A stretch of 35,855 nucleotides of DNA from Candidatus Bathyarchaeota archaeon (GCA_025057795.1 JANXEP010000051.1:1-35855), one strand, 5' to 3'. Positions 7,272 through 15,725 are shown, counted from the stretch's first letter. The notes: generated from the sequence alone by a model not told the origin. Program-made: numbers and translations.

Positions 7272-7880
7272 CTAGAAGCCCCAGCTGAACATTCGCTTGG
7301 AGGCATAGGTTTGAAAAGCTGGGCTGGTGACTGTTAGGAACCTTATGAATCCCTCATCCTCAGCCCACTTTTCAGCCGCCTTGTATCCCCAGCCCGTTGC
7401 TATCCGGCTTATCTTCATGGCGAGGGGCTTTCCCACCTGCCCCATAAGCCTTTTCAAGGGGCTCATAACAGCCACCTTAATCCTCACAACTATTTTGGCC
7501 AGCAGATCTATCATCTTCGGGCTTCGAGGCTTACTCACGCATTTTACAGCCAAATCCAGAGCTGCCCTTTCCTCCCGACTTAAAGCCTTATCCAGCACTC
7601 GCCGGCTTCTAGCGGCTTCCCTAAGTCCCAGAAGATACGCCGCGTTCAAGTCTATCCCGCTTTTAGCGTCGCTTGGTGGGCGTACAACGGGCGATTTTGG
7701 ATTAAACCTGAGCCTCAGATGATATTGCCCGCTGGCGTTCCGCTCCCAGAAAGCCTTGCCGGAATCCAAAAGCCTACGGGCCTTTGATGGCTTACATGGC
7801 ATTAATGGGGTGCCGTCAGCAGACACAACGGGAATCCTCTCGATTGCGGAATCTCCCGCCGTCTTAAATGCGTCATCCAT
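7272..7880 (-). CDS. Short PLMP/RRXRR-domain protein lacking an HNH nuclease
   Basis: A 202-residue basic protein. Residues 16-60 read IPVVSADGTPLMPCKPSKA then RRLLDSGKAFW. This is the PLMP/RRXRR domain found at the N-terminus of IscB-type RNA-guided nucleases and related HNH proteins. The rest (about 80-202) is helical and basic. It includes SPLKRLMGQVGKPLAMKISRIATGW and WAEDEGFIRFLTV, with no HNH motif and no convincing RuvC catalytic pattern. It is therefore either a reduced relative or a stand-alone RNA/DNA-binding protein. The 440 bases before it are non-coding and contain strong hairpins, as IscB genes have their guide RNA upstream. Family placement is good; function unknown. Confidence 0.65.
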   Translation of the reverse strand: MDDAFKTAGDSAIERIPVVSADGTPLMPCKPSKARRLLDSGKAFWERNASGQYHLRLRFNPKSPVVRPPSDAKSGIDLNAAYLLGLREAARSRRVLDKALSREERAALDLAVKCVSKPRSPKMIDLLAKIVVRIKVAVMSPLKRLMGQVGKPLAMKISRIATGWGYKAAEKWAEDEGFIRFLTVTSPAFQTYASKRMFSWGF

Positions 7881-7966
7881 ATGTTCGCCGCCTCGATACC
7901 ACCCTAAACCTTTAAATGGCCCTTTTCAGAAGCACCCTGCCCTATGCTCACTATATGACACGATCC

Positions 7967-7992
7967 CCACCACCGAGATTGCTCGGGGGTGG
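7967..7992 (-). ncRNA. Strong stem-loop upstream of the PLMP-domain gene (possible structured RNA)
   Basis: Arms CCACCACCGAG (7967-7977) and CTCGGGGGTGG (7982-7992) pair over 11 positions with one mismatch around the 4-base loop ATTG. Both arms are G+C-rich. There is no T-run after it on either strand, so it is not an obvious terminator. Its place about 90 bases upstream of a PLMP-domain gene recalls the guide (omega) RNA placement in IscB loci. No further omega-RNA feature is recognised with certainty. Confidence 0.3.
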
Positions 7993-8260
7993 AAGACAGC
8001 ACAAAACGGCTATATGGTTGCTCACGTCTTCCATTACGCCTCGCTATCTTTTCAGATGCAGGTTTTTCTGCAAGCCTAATATAAAAGGACATACTCCAAT
8101 ATAAATGATGCTTCGACCTTGGAAAGGACATTGTAATCTCCATAGGTTTATGGTTAAGGTGACTGAGCAACAACCTAACAGCAGGATGGTAAACCCGCTG
8201 ATATCGGGAACTTTTAATGTATTAAATAAAAAGTGTGTTCAACGTGGTTGACTGAATATT

Positions 8261-8316
8261 CTTAAATAGTTGTACTAAGATATTTTAGGAGTCTCAATAT
8301 CGCCAAAAAGGAGGTT
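8261..8316 (+). promoter_or_regulatory. Promoter and ribosome binding site of the molybdenum hydroxylase operon
   Basis: A TATA-like CTTAAATA lies at 8261-8268, which predicts transcription starting near 8290. A very strong Shine-Dalgarno AAGGAGGT at 8308-8315 sits five bases before the ATG at 8321 and fixes that start. No operator-like repeat is evident. Confidence 0.5.
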
Positions 8317-8320
8317 CTTT

Positions 8321-8887
8321 ATGTCTGAAACAGAGAGTGAAAAGGCGATGGCGAGACAAGACGTTGTTCAAGAGCGTGTAATTGCCGATTGCAGTAGAAA
8401 CTTTGGTTTGCGTCCGGTTAACCTTAAGGTGAATGGAAAGCTGTATAGAGTTTATGCAGAGCCCAATTGGACGCTGCAGCAGGTTTTAAGGGATGAGTTG
8501 GGCTTCACCTCGGTGAAAGACATGTGCTTGGGACATGGAGCATGCGGCAGCTGCACGGTCATAGTTGATGGAAGACCCGTGCTTTCCTGTCTGACGTTGG
8601 CTATAGAATGTGATGGGAAAGAAATAGAAACTGTGGAAGGCGTTGCAGAGAAGAAACATCCATTAATTGAGGCGTTTCTAAGAAACCATTCTTTCCAGTG
8701 TGGCTACTGCACTCCCGGTTTTGTTTTAACGGCTAAGGCGCTTCTCGACAGAGAAAGGAACCCAACGACGGAAGATATAGTTGAAGCTTTAAGCGGCAAC
8801 ATATGCAGATGCGGCGTATACCCCGCCGTCATCAACGCAGTTCTTGAGGCAGCCGAGAAACTAAAAGGAGGCGAAAAGCATGGTTGA
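8321..8887 (+). CDS. Molybdenum hydroxylase small subunit, 2[2Fe-2S] protein (CoxS/XdhC-like)
   Basis: A 188-residue protein. A plant-type [2Fe-2S] domain has cysteines C69, C75, C78 and C90. A helical second domain has C127, C130 (CGYCTPG), C162 and C164 (NICRCG). These are the electron-transfer clusters of xanthine dehydrogenase-family enzymes. The first loop is C-x5-C rather than the usual C-x4-C. About 30 residues precede the ferredoxin fold. It would pass electrons from the molybdopterin subunit encoded next, with which it overlaps by eight bases. No FAD-binding subunit gene follows, so electrons must leave by another carrier. Confidence 0.92.
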   Translation: MSETESEKAMARQDVVQERVIADCSRNFGLRPVNLKVNGKLYRVYAEPNWTLQQVLRDELGFTSVKDMCLGHGACGSCTVIVDGRPVLSCLTLAIECDGKEIETVEGVAEKKHPLIEAFLRNHSFQCGYCTPGFVLTAKALLDRERNPTTEDIVEALSGNICRCGVYPAVINAVLEAAEKLKGGEKHG

Positions 8888-11294
8888 GGGACGCAAGATC
8901 AGAAAACCAGTAAAAGAAAATCCGTACTTCACGTTTACAATGTGGGGTTTCCCGGAAGACGAGGAGTTTAGAATCATCGGGAAACCAGTGCCGCCGAAAG
9001 AAGCGGAGAAAGTTACCGGGAAAGCCGTTTACACCAGGGACGTAAAGCTGCCAGGAATGCTTTACGCTAAATGGCTCACTTCGCCTTATGCACATGCAAA
9101 GGTTAAGCATGTTGACGTAAGCAAAGCAAAAGCGCTTCCCGGCGTTGTCGACATACTTATCTGCGGCGACCCAGACTTGGCTTCGCCAACACATCCTGAT
9201 GGTTTAGGTGTGGGCTGGAACGTTAAGGTTCCGGACTGGGCTTTCGTTTTGCCCTTTGAGGCGGTTTATGAGGGCCATCCGGTGGCTGTTGCGGTGTGTG
9301 CGGACACATTGGAAACATGCGATGAAGCCTTAAAACTTGTGAAGGTTGAATGGGAAGAGTTGCCATTCGTCCTTGATAGGGACGAAGCCTTGAAGCCAGA
9401 CGCCCCTATAACTCAGCACTTTAGACAACAAAAAGACAACGTGGTAAGAGAACTACCTATGACGAGGGGGGAGACCAAATTTATCCAAGGAAACATAGAA
9501 GAAGGCTTCAAAGAAGCGGACAGAATAATCGAGTTTGAGATAAAATGTGGTGTGAATGTCCCCGCAGGTGTTGAACCTTTTTCCAGCGTTGCTTGGCTCC
9601 ATGAAGGTTATTTAGACCTTTGGGTTAATTTGCAACTTCCACAGGGAATGTTTTTCGCCATGCAAGCGGCGGGAGTTGTGGGAGTACCCCTTAACAGGCT
9701 TAGGGTTCATCAAGTTTGCAAGGGAGCCACCTTCGGAGGCGTAACATTCACAGGGAACGCTGCCATATCTTCTGTATTGGCCGCCATTTTCTCTAAGAGA
9801 ACCGGAAAGCCCGTGAAGGTTTTGGCCGACTGGACCAATTTTTCAGGCATAACGTGTGAGGAAGAGGGACGCTACACAATAAAGGTCGGGTTTAAAAACG
9901 ATGGAACCGTGACAGCGGTTCAAATATTGTCTAATGGAACGTATGGCTATGCTGGTTTAACAATTCCCGGAAGCAAAAAACTTCCAAAGGCAACCGCAAT
10001 AAAGAACATTTATTGCGAGTCGATTTACCCCTACGTGAACAAGGCGCCAACCGTATGCTATAAGCACGGCACTCAAGAAACCATACCTTTCATAGAGATT
10101 TTCAACCGCGTGGCCGCCGAGCTGAATATGGATCCAACGGAAGTCGCGTTGAAAAATGATGGCTGTGATGGGCATCCTATGCATCCGGATATGGATGAGG
10201 TTAAACGTGAACAGGGCTTTCCGGTTAGAGACAGCCTTAAAGAGTGTATTGAGGCGGGGAAGAGGGCGATAGGCTGGGATGAGAAGTGGCATCCGCCAGG
10301 CGCCAAAAAACTGCCAAACGGAAAATATCATGGAATAGGCTTTGCGTGGACAAAGGAGTGGCGAGCTGGTCCAGAAGTTCCCGCCAGATTCAGTGCAGGC
10401 GTCTTCTTTAAGCAGGACGGAACAGTGATAATTAAAGGTCAGCGGAGTGTTGTAGGGGTCTCAGAGCCAACCACTTATTGTCAAATATTTGCAGAGGAGT
10501 CTGGGTTACGCTATGAAGATGTAGATTTTGATAATCAATTCTTAGAGGCCACGCTTATGACTCCAGGAGGCAGTGGTGGTCTCGCATGGAACTCTTATAT
10601 TATGAAAGAGCTTGGAGTAAAAACAAGGCAAAGGCTTTTGGAGGTCGCAGCGAAACATTTTGGCAAGACGCCCCAAGAGCTTCACATAGAAAATAGCGTT
10701 ATCTTCGAGAAGGCCAACCCTCAAAACAAGATTTCAGTTAGGGAGCTAGTGTGGAGGTATGGCCGCGAGTTCCAGGGTGGAATATGGGCTGACGGCTACG
10801 CCTTCATAAAAGGTATAGAGAATCCCCCCTCTCCAAGGAAAGTTTACTTCTGGGGAAGACAAGCAGCCTTCTTAGAGGTAGAGGTGGATCCCGAAACCGG
10901 AAAAATCGACATCAAAAACCTTGTTATTGCGAATGACGTTGGAAGAGTTATAAACCCCCACAGCGTTTCCGGCCAACAATATGGCGGAGGTTTCATGGGC
11001 ATGGGCAGGGCCATGACCGAGGAAATAGTTTACGACCCATTGACCGGGGTTAAACTTAACGATGACCTTGCCCAATACGGTGTACTAGCCATGGGCGACA
11101 TATATCCAAACCACTGCATAGCCGTGGAAACCCGACTGGGGTACGGCGCCTACGATAACATGGGTTTAGGCGAAAACCCAAACTGCCTTGTACGCGGTGT
11201 TCTTAGAGCAGCTGTCTACAACGCCATAGGAAAATGGATAAACGAAGACCCTATCACGCCAGACAGAGTATTAAAAGCGTTGGGAAAAGCCTAG
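8880..11294 (+). CDS. Molybdenum hydroxylase large (molybdopterin-binding) subunit, substrate unknown
   Basis: An 804-residue xanthine dehydrogenase-family catalytic subunit. The N-terminal domain is recognisable from IGKPVPPKEAEKVTGKAVY and SPYAHAKV. The molybdopterin domain has GGVTF where relatives have FGGK, then GQQYGGGFMGMG. The catalytic glutamate is probably the one in GLGENP near 764. The AYxCSFR loop of aerobic CO dehydrogenase is absent, so CO oxidation is unlikely. It probably hydroxylates or dehydrogenates an aldehyde, purine or aromatic compound in the cytoplasm. It overlaps the small subunit gene by eight bases. The missing FAD subunit and changed FGGK loop make the substrate uncertain. 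Confidence 0.85.
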   Translation: MVEGRKIRKPVKENPYFTFTMWGFPEDEEFRIIGKPVPPKEAEKVTGKAVYTRDVKLPGMLYAKWLTSPYAHAKVKHVDVSKAKALPGVVDILICGDPDLASPTHPDGLGVGWNVKVPDWAFVLPFEAVYEGHPVAVAVCADTLETCDEALKLVKVEWEELPFVLDRDEALKPDAPITQHFRQQKDNVVRELPMTRGETKFIQGNIEEGFKEADRIIEFEIKCGVNVPAGVEPFSSVAWLHEGYLDLWVNLQLPQGMFFAMQAAGVVGVPLNRLRVHQVCKGATFGGVTFTGNAAISSVLAAIFSKRTGKPVKVLADWTNFSGITCEEEGRYTIKVGFKNDGTVTAVQILSNGTYGYAGLTIPGSKKLPKATAIKNIYCESIYPYVNKAPTVCYKHGTQETIPFIEIFNRVAAELNMDPTEVALKNDGCDGHPMHPDMDEVKREQGFPVRDSLKECIEAGKRAIGWDEKWHPPGAKKLPNGKYHGIGFAWTKEWRAGPEVPARFSAGVFFKQDGTVIIKGQRSVVGVSEPTTYCQIFAEESGLRYEDVDFDNQFLEATLMTPGGSGGLAWNSYIMKELGVKTRQRLLEVAAKHFGKTPQELHIENSVIFEKANPQNKISVRELVWRYGREFQGGIWADGYAFIKGIENPPSPRKVYFWGRQAAFLEVEVDPETGKIDIKNLVIANDVGRVINPHSVSGQQYGGGFMGMGRAMTEEIVYDPLTGVKLNDDLAQYGVLAMGDIYPNHCIAVETRLGYGAYDNMGLGENPNCLVRGVLRAAVYNAIGKWINEDPITPDRVLKALGKA

Positions 11295-11305
11295 GTTTCG
11301 CCTCC

Positions 11306-11343
11306 ACTTCTTTTTATCTTTAATTGTTAATGGGCTTTTTTAA
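11306..11343 (+). terminator. T-rich terminator after the molybdenum hydroxylase operon
   Basis: Two T-rich tracts follow the stop codon, CTTCTTTTTATCTTT and GGGCTTTTTTAA, with no strong hairpin before them. Archaeal RNA polymerase commonly stops at such T-runs. No coding frame lies between here and the next start at 11480. Confidence 0.45.
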
Positions 11344-11423
11344 TAATGGGTTTAGTTTAAGCTTTCAACTCTGTTTCTTTGCCTACATAAGGGGACGCAG
11401 CAGTTTACATTATTGAGATTAAA

Positions 11424-11432
11424 TTATTTAAA
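11424..11432 (+). promoter_or_regulatory. TATA-like box of the glmM-glmU operon
   Basis: TTATTTAAA, preceded by A-rich GATTAAA resembling a BRE, lies about 50 bases before the ATG at 11480. This predicts a start near 11455 and a short leader. The 185-base gap otherwise holds only the T-rich tail of the preceding operon. Confidence 0.4.
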
Positions 11433-11479
11433 CCGCTGCCAACTAACCATAGAAATGGCTGCTGACGGGATGTTTAAGA

Positions 11480-12847
11480 ATGCAGACAGGCTTGTTCGGC
11501 AGTTCCGGGCTTAGGGGCTTAGTTAACGTGGAATTAACCCCAGCCATGGCCGTCAAAGTCGGCTTGGCTGTGGGAACTTTCACAAAGGCTGGGAAGGTTT
11601 TTGTGGCGAGGGACACGAGGCTTTCGGGTTCAATGTTTGAAAACGCGTTGGTTTCTGGTTTGCTGGCGTGTGGAGCCAAAGTTTATTGCCTTGGCGTTTT
11701 GCCAACCCCTGTTTTGGCTTACTTGACAATGAAGTTTGGCGCAGATGCTGGTTTGATGATTACGGCTTCGCACAACCCACCCCAATACAACGGCATAAAA
11801 ATTTTCCACGGCGACAGCATGGCGTACAGCGAAAAATGTCAGAAGAAAATTGAAGAAATCATCGAAAAGGGAGATTTCAGGCTGACGGATTGGCGAGGCC
11901 TCGGCGAAACTATGTATAGGGACGAAAGCAGAATTTACACAAAGATGTTGGAGGAAAAGGTACAGTTAAACGAAGAATGGCGTGTCGTGGTTGACCCTGG
12001 ATGCGGAGCGTCAAGCCAAATTGCACCCGCAATTTTCAGAACCCTGAAATGCAGGGTTACAGCTGTGAACGCCCAACCTGACGGCTTCTTTCCAGGGAGG
12101 AGCCCTGAACCAAATGCCGAATCTTTGAAACCTTTGTCTAATATTGTGAGAGCGTTGGGGGCGGATGTTGGGGTGGCCTACGATGGGGATGGGGATAGGG
12201 CGGCTTTTTTGGACGAGAACGGCGATTTTGTGGATTTTGACAGGGCTCTGGCGGCATACGCCTCCCACGTTTTGAGAAAGGAGAAGGGCAAGGTTGTTGT
12301 TACGAACGTTGAGGCTTCCATGTGTGTTGAGAAAATGGTGGAGCCTTACGGCGGAAAAGTTGTTAGAACAAGGGTTGGGGACATCTATGTTGCAGAAGCC
12401 GTAAAAGAGTTTAACGCCGTCTTCGGAGGCGAGCCTTGCGGAGCATGGATTCATCCCCAATTCCACCTCTGCCCAGACGGAATCCTCTCATCAGCACTCT
12501 TGCTGAAAGCGTTAGAAAACGAAGGTAAAAGCCTGTCAGAATTTGTTGCTGAAACCCCAGCCTATCCGGTTCTTAGGAAGAATGTTCCATGCAGAAACGA
12601 AGTGAAATACGCTGTTGTCGAAAAGGCGGAGAAGCTTTTAAAAATCCACTTTCCAAATCATAAGCACATTTCAACGGTTGACGGCGTTCGTTTGACGCTT
12701 GAAGACGGGTGGGTTTTGGTTAGGGCCTCAGGCACAGAACCCCTTGTACGCCTAACCGTGGAAGGCGAATCCTTAAAGACTGCTGAAGGCATAATGGAGA
12801 AAGCTGCCGCCGTTGTTAATGAAATTGTAGGGGAGTTTGGAAAGTGA
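11480..12847 (+). CDS. glmM: Phosphoglucosamine mutase / phosphohexomutase
   Basis: A 455-residue alpha-D-phosphohexomutase. The active phosphoserine is S97 in TASHNP, the magnesium loop is DGDGDR at 235-240, the sugar-binding loop is GGEPCGA near 316-322, and the phosphate-binding loop is RASGTEP at 415-421. All four domains are present at normal length. It would convert glucosamine-6-phosphate to glucosamine-1-phosphate in the cytoplasm. The gene overlaps the GlmU-like gene by four bases (GTGA), which supports the GlmM role over phosphomannomutase. The ATG at 11480 is used; the nearby ATG at 11470 is out of frame. Confidence 0.9.
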   Translation: MQTGLFGSSGLRGLVNVELTPAMAVKVGLAVGTFTKAGKVFVARDTRLSGSMFENALVSGLLACGAKVYCLGVLPTPVLAYLTMKFGADAGLMITASHNPPQYNGIKIFHGDSMAYSEKCQKKIEEIIEKGDFRLTDWRGLGETMYRDESRIYTKMLEEKVQLNEEWRVVVDPGCGASSQIAPAIFRTLKCRVTAVNAQPDGFFPGRSPEPNAESLKPLSNIVRALGADVGVAYDGDGDRAAFLDENGDFVDFDRALAAYASHVLRKEKGKVVVTNVEASMCVEKMVEPYGGKVVRTRVGDIYVAEAVKEFNAVFGGEPCGAWIHPQFHLCPDGILSSALLLKALENEGKSLSEFVAETPAYPVLRKNVPCRNEVKYAVVEKAEKLLKIHFPNHKHISTVDGVRLTLEDGWVLVRASGTEPLVRLTVEGESLKTAEGIMEKAAAVVNEIVGEFGK

Positions 12848-14118
12848 AAGCTGTCGTTTTGGCTGCTGGAGAAGGCACAAGACTGCGTCCCCTCACCCTA
12901 ACTAGGCCAAAGCCTATGATAAACGTTGGCGGAAAACCCATCCTTGAGCACTGTTTAAACGCCATTAAGGCTTGTGGAATAGATGAGGTGATAATCGTTG
13001 TCAATTACTTGGCTGACGTTATCCGCGGATATTTTGGCCCTGGGAAAAGGCTTGGGTTGAAAATTGAATACGCCCTCCAAAAGTCTGTGGTTGGAACTGG
13101 AAACGCCTTAAGCGCTGCGGAGCCTTATGTCGATGATGATTTTCTGCTTGTTTATGGCGATTTGCTGTTCACGACAGAAGCCCTAAAAAAGGTTTTAGAA
13201 ATGCACAAAAGGAAAAAGCCTTCAGCCACTTTAGCTGTTGTTCCGGTTGATAAACCAGAGGATTATGGTATAGTGGAGCTTGAAGCCGAAGGGCTAATGA
13301 AACGCATAATTGAGAAGCCAAGGCGGGAGGAGGCGCCAACAAACTTGGCTAACGCCGGGCTCTATGTTTTTTCAACCGAAATTTTCGAAAAAGCGAAGAA
13401 GACATCGGCTTCTATAAGGGGGGAATGGGAAATCACCGACGCCATAGCCCTTATGCTTAAGGAGGGGGGAGAAGTTTTCGCAGCTGAAATTTCGAAGGAT
13501 GAATGGTTCGACGTTGGCAGACCTTGGGATTTGCTTGAGGCTAACCGTTGGGTTTTAGTGCGCATGGAGCACAATCTACTTGGAACCGTGGAAACGGGTG
13601 CACATTTAATCGGACCTGTAACTGTTGCGGAAACAGCCCGCATACGCTCCGGAGCCTATGTTGAGGGGCCAGCCTTCATAGATGAGGGAAGCGACATAGG
13701 GCCTAACTGTTACATACGCCCATTCACAAGCATAGGCAAAAGGGCACGTGTAGGAAACGCTTGCGAAATAAAAAACAGCATAATCATGGACGGGGTGCAC
13801 ATTGGACATTTGTCTTACGTGGGCGACAGCATAATTGGAGAAAATTGCAACCTTGGCGCTGGAACAACAACAGCCAATTACCGGTTTGATGCTGGAACCA
13901 TAAAAATGATGGTTAAGGACACTCTTGTGGACAGTGGCAGAACAAAGCTTGGGGCGGTTTTAGGGGATAACGTGAAAACAGGAATAAACGCCCTTCTTAT
14001 GCCAGGGGTAAAGGTTGGAAATAACTGTTGGATTGGGCCAAATGTGGTTGTTTATCGTGACTTGCCAGCCAACACCGCTGTGTTCTTAAAGCAGGAGGTT
14101 GAAAAGAGAAAGCTTTAA
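12844..14118 (+). CDS. glmU: GlmU-like bifunctional sugar-1-phosphate nucleotidyl/acetyltransferase
   Basis: A 424-residue protein starting at GTG. Residues 1-230 are a nucleotidyltransferase domain with AAGEGTRLRPLT, RPKPM and GKPILEH. Residues about 245-424 are a left-handed beta-helix of hexapeptide repeats, including IGPNCYIRPFTSIG, LGAGTTTANYRFD and VKTGINALLMPG. In archaea such proteins acetylate glucosamine-1-phosphate and then form UDP-GlcNAc, though some act on glucose-1-phosphate. Coupling to glmM indicates a UDP-GlcNAc pathway, which would feed the epimerase truncated at the left edge and surface glycans. Confidence 0.9.
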   Translation: MKAVVLAAGEGTRLRPLTLTRPKPMINVGGKPILEHCLNAIKACGIDEVIIVVNYLADVIRGYFGPGKRLGLKIEYALQKSVVGTGNALSAAEPYVDDDFLLVYGDLLFTTEALKKVLEMHKRKKPSATLAVVPVDKPEDYGIVELEAEGLMKRIIEKPRREEAPTNLANAGLYVFSTEIFEKAKKTSASIRGEWEITDAIALMLKEGGEVFAAEISKDEWFDVGRPWDLLEANRWVLVRMEHNLLGTVETGAHLIGPVTVAETARIRSGAYVEGPAFIDEGSDIGPNCYIRPFTSIGKRARVGNACEIKNSIIMDGVHIGHLSYVGDSIIGENCNLGAGTTTANYRFDAGTIKMMVKDTLVDSGRTKLGAVLGDNVKTGINALLMPGVKVGNNCWIGPNVVVYRDLPANTAVFLKQEVEKRKL

Positions 14119-14141
14119 AGCGGGGCACATAGTTCGAGCTT

Positions 14142-15197
14142 TCATTTAACCATTATTGATGCCCCGCAGTATTCGCATTGCACTGACGTTTGTCCTTTAT
14201 AGATTTCTTTGGTGTATGGTGCTCCGCAGTTGGGACAGCGTACAACTTGGATGGAGGGCGCCTCTTTCACCGTTATGCCCTTTATTGCAGCTATGTCCCT
14301 GTCTGCTTCTCCGCCTATTATATATTTGAAGAATCTTGTTATCACGTCTGCCTCCCAGTCTTTGACATCGAAGGGTGTTTCTTCCAGCCTGCGTTCGGGT
14401 TTAAATTTGACATAGATTCCAGTCCAAGCGATTAACCCAACCCTTCCCTTGGAAATTTCTTGTAGAGCGCCTATGGGCTGTTCTATCAGCATGGTTCTTT
14501 CAGTCTTCTTTTTTGTCGCTATGAAAAGCTTCTTCTCGAGGACAACTTCCCTTTTTCCTTCGAAAATAAACCTGTGATTTGTGAAGTAAAGGGTTCCTTC
14601 ACATTTTTGGCCAGTCATTATTTTTCCTTCAATGGCCAAAACTGGGCTTTCGTCTTCTTTCATGGGAAAGGATGCGTAGGAGAAAAGCTCCATGGTTTTT
14701 TCAGCCACTTTTAGGTCTCTGTCTATGGCGTTTATACTTCCCAAAAACTCGTTTAGGGAGACGGTTACTTTGGCCGTTTCCGCAGAAACCCTTGCCCTTA
14801 GGGTTGAAGCTTCCACTGAAAGGCGGCTGGCCGAAGCCCAAGCGTAGGCGAAGTTTCCGCCGCTTATTTCAGCTCTAAGCCGCCGTGCGTCAGACTCAAG
14901 CATCCTAATTTGAGCGGTCAATGGTTGAACATTGTTGTAGAATCCCTGTTTTATTGTTGGAGAAGCCTCTATCCACTTTTTAGTTAGAAGGTCTATGCTC
15001 TTCTCAAGATGGCCCATAGCTGCATAGCCGCGTCCACGAACCGCTGTAAGCCTACTAGGCAGCGAAGCCATAGCCCCGTCAATGTAGGCTAGTTTTCTTT
15101 CAACATCGCTTATCGCGCTAGAAGCGCTTGAAAGGTCAGACTCTATTGAATGAAGCCTAGAGTAAAGGGCATCTCTTTCCTTATCAATTTGGGCCAT
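14142..15197 (-). CDS. Coiled-coil protein with GRAM/PH-like domain and C-terminal zinc ribbon
   Basis: An N-terminal coiled coil spans about residues 1-170 (MAQIDKERDALYSRLHSIE and long A/S/L helices). A beta-rich middle follows (about 190-270), with GKIMTGQKCEGTLYFTNHRF resembling a GRAM or PH-like fold. The C-terminal zinc ribbon has CPNCGAPY and CEYCGAS. The frame extends to a TTG at 15209, but I prefer the ATG at 15197 (351 residues), where the conserved-looking coiled coil starts. It is probably cytoplasmic and may bind a membrane, protein or nucleic acid through these modules. No specific family name is recognised. It is divergent from the SmAP3 gene. Confidence 0.65.
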   Translation of the reverse strand: MAQIDKERDALYSRLHSIESDLSSASSAISDVERKLAYIDGAMASLPSRLTAVRGRGYAAMGHLEKSIDLLTKKWIEASPTIKQGFYNNVQPLTAQIRMLESDARRLRAEISGGNFAYAWASASRLSVEASTLRARVSAETAKVTVSLNEFLGSINAIDRDLKVAEKTMELFSYASFPMKEDESPVLAIEGKIMTGQKCEGTLYFTNHRFIFEGKREVVLEKKLFIATKKKTERTMLIEQPIGALQEISKGRVGLIAWTGIYVKFKPERRLEETPFDVKDWEADVITRFFKYIIGGEADRDIAAIKGITVKEAPSIQVVRCPNCGAPYTKEIYKGQTSVQCEYCGASIMVK

Positions 15198-15251
15198 TTT
15201 CAGCCACAAGTAAGTTTTAGCATTAGAGATATGCCTAATAAGACTTGTGTA

Positions 15252-15295
15252 GTTTAAATCCTAAAATATGCGTTTGCACAACATTTAATGGGAGG
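15252..15295 (+). promoter_or_regulatory. TATA-like box and ribosome binding site of the SmAP3 gene
   Basis: GTTTAAATC at 15252-15260 is a plausible TATA box. GGGAGG at 15290-15295 lies seven bases before TTG 15303. The strong Shine-Dalgarno spacing decides the TTG start; no ATG begins this frame. Confidence 0.5.
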
Positions 15296-15302
15296 CTGAA
15301 GT

Positions 15303-15725
15303 TTGTCAGCAGCTCAGAGAAGGTTCTTTACAGAAGTTTCGGCTCTCGTAGATAAAACCGTTAATGTTTTAACCACTGGTGGCAAAACGTACACTGGAAC
15401 TTTGATAGGGATAAATCCGGACAATTTGAGCTTATGTCTGGCGGAGGCAACGGACGAGGAGGGTAAAAAGTTTCACAGGGTTTTTTTGAACGGGAATGTT
15501 GTGGCTCAGATTTTGAGCAGTGAGAAGCCTTTCGACTTGAAGGCCTTGGCAGACCGTCTTGAAAGGGTTTTTCCAACAATGGTTAGGCTTTACGAAGACA
15601 AGGGCTTCATATGGGTTATGGACAAGATTAAAGTTACCGAGAAGGGTGTTGTCGAAGGTTCAGGCCCGGCTGCCGAGCGAGTGCAAAAAGTTTACGAACA
15701 ATTCATTAGCGAAGTAAAGGGCTAA
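15303..15725 (+). CDS. Archaeal Sm-like protein with C-terminal extension (SmAP3 type)
   Basis: A 140-residue protein. Residues about 8-75 form an Lsm fold: ALVDKTVNVLTTGGKTYTGTLIGIN (Sm1), then GNVVAQIL (Sm2). The C-terminal domain (about 80-140) reads FPTMVRLYEDKGFIWVMDKIKVTEKG and GPAAERV, the extension that defines SmAP3. Sm-like proteins form heptameric rings that bind U-rich RNA. The gene starts at TTG behind GGGAGG. It converges with the PAC2 gene, overlapping it by four bases at the ends. Confidence 0.9.
   Translation: MSAAQRRFFTEVSALVDKTVNVLTTGGKTYTGTLIGINPDNLSLCLAEATDEEGKKFHRVFLNGNVVAQILSSEKPFDLKALADRLERVFPTMVRLYEDKGFIWVMDKIKVTEKGVVEGSGPAAERVQKVYEQFISEVKG

Larger units (their letters stand above)
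7881..8320. other. 440-base non-coding stretch between divergent genes, with stem-loops
   Basis: No convincing coding frame is present. The region holds divergent start regions for the PLMP gene (minus) and the molybdenum hydroxylase genes (plus). A strong hairpin lies at 7967-7992. On the minus strand a second small stem is visible closer to the PLMP start (GAGCA with TGCTT, about 7932-7950). Between these and 8260 I see no conserved gene. The left half might be transcribed with the PLMP gene as a leader or guide-like RNA; that is inference. Confidence 0.5.

Noticed and set aside
7272..7880. A complete IscB RNA-guided nuclease.
   Set aside because: Only the PLMP domain is recognisable. No HNH motif is present and the protein is too short for a RuvC-HNH nuclease.
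8105..8166. Possible C/D box small RNA (ATGATG at 8105 and CTGA at 8163, 62 bases apart).
   Set aside because: The C box is followed by C instead of A, no D' or C' boxes are visible, and no terminal stem forms. Chance occurrence is likely.
7904..8173. Minus-strand 89-residue and plus-strand 107-residue frames in the PLMP upstream region.
   Set aside because: Both have erratic composition and run through the stem-loop. Neither has a start signal or known motif.
8880..11294. Aerobic (Mo-Cu) CO dehydrogenase large subunit, which would pair nicely with the anaerobic CODH.
   Set aside because: The AYxCSFR active-site loop is missing and there is no FAD subunit gene, so CO oxidation is not supported.
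14142..15209. TTG at 15209 as the start of the zinc-ribbon protein.
   Set aside because: No ribosome binding site supports it, and the ATG at 15197 starts directly at the coiled coil.
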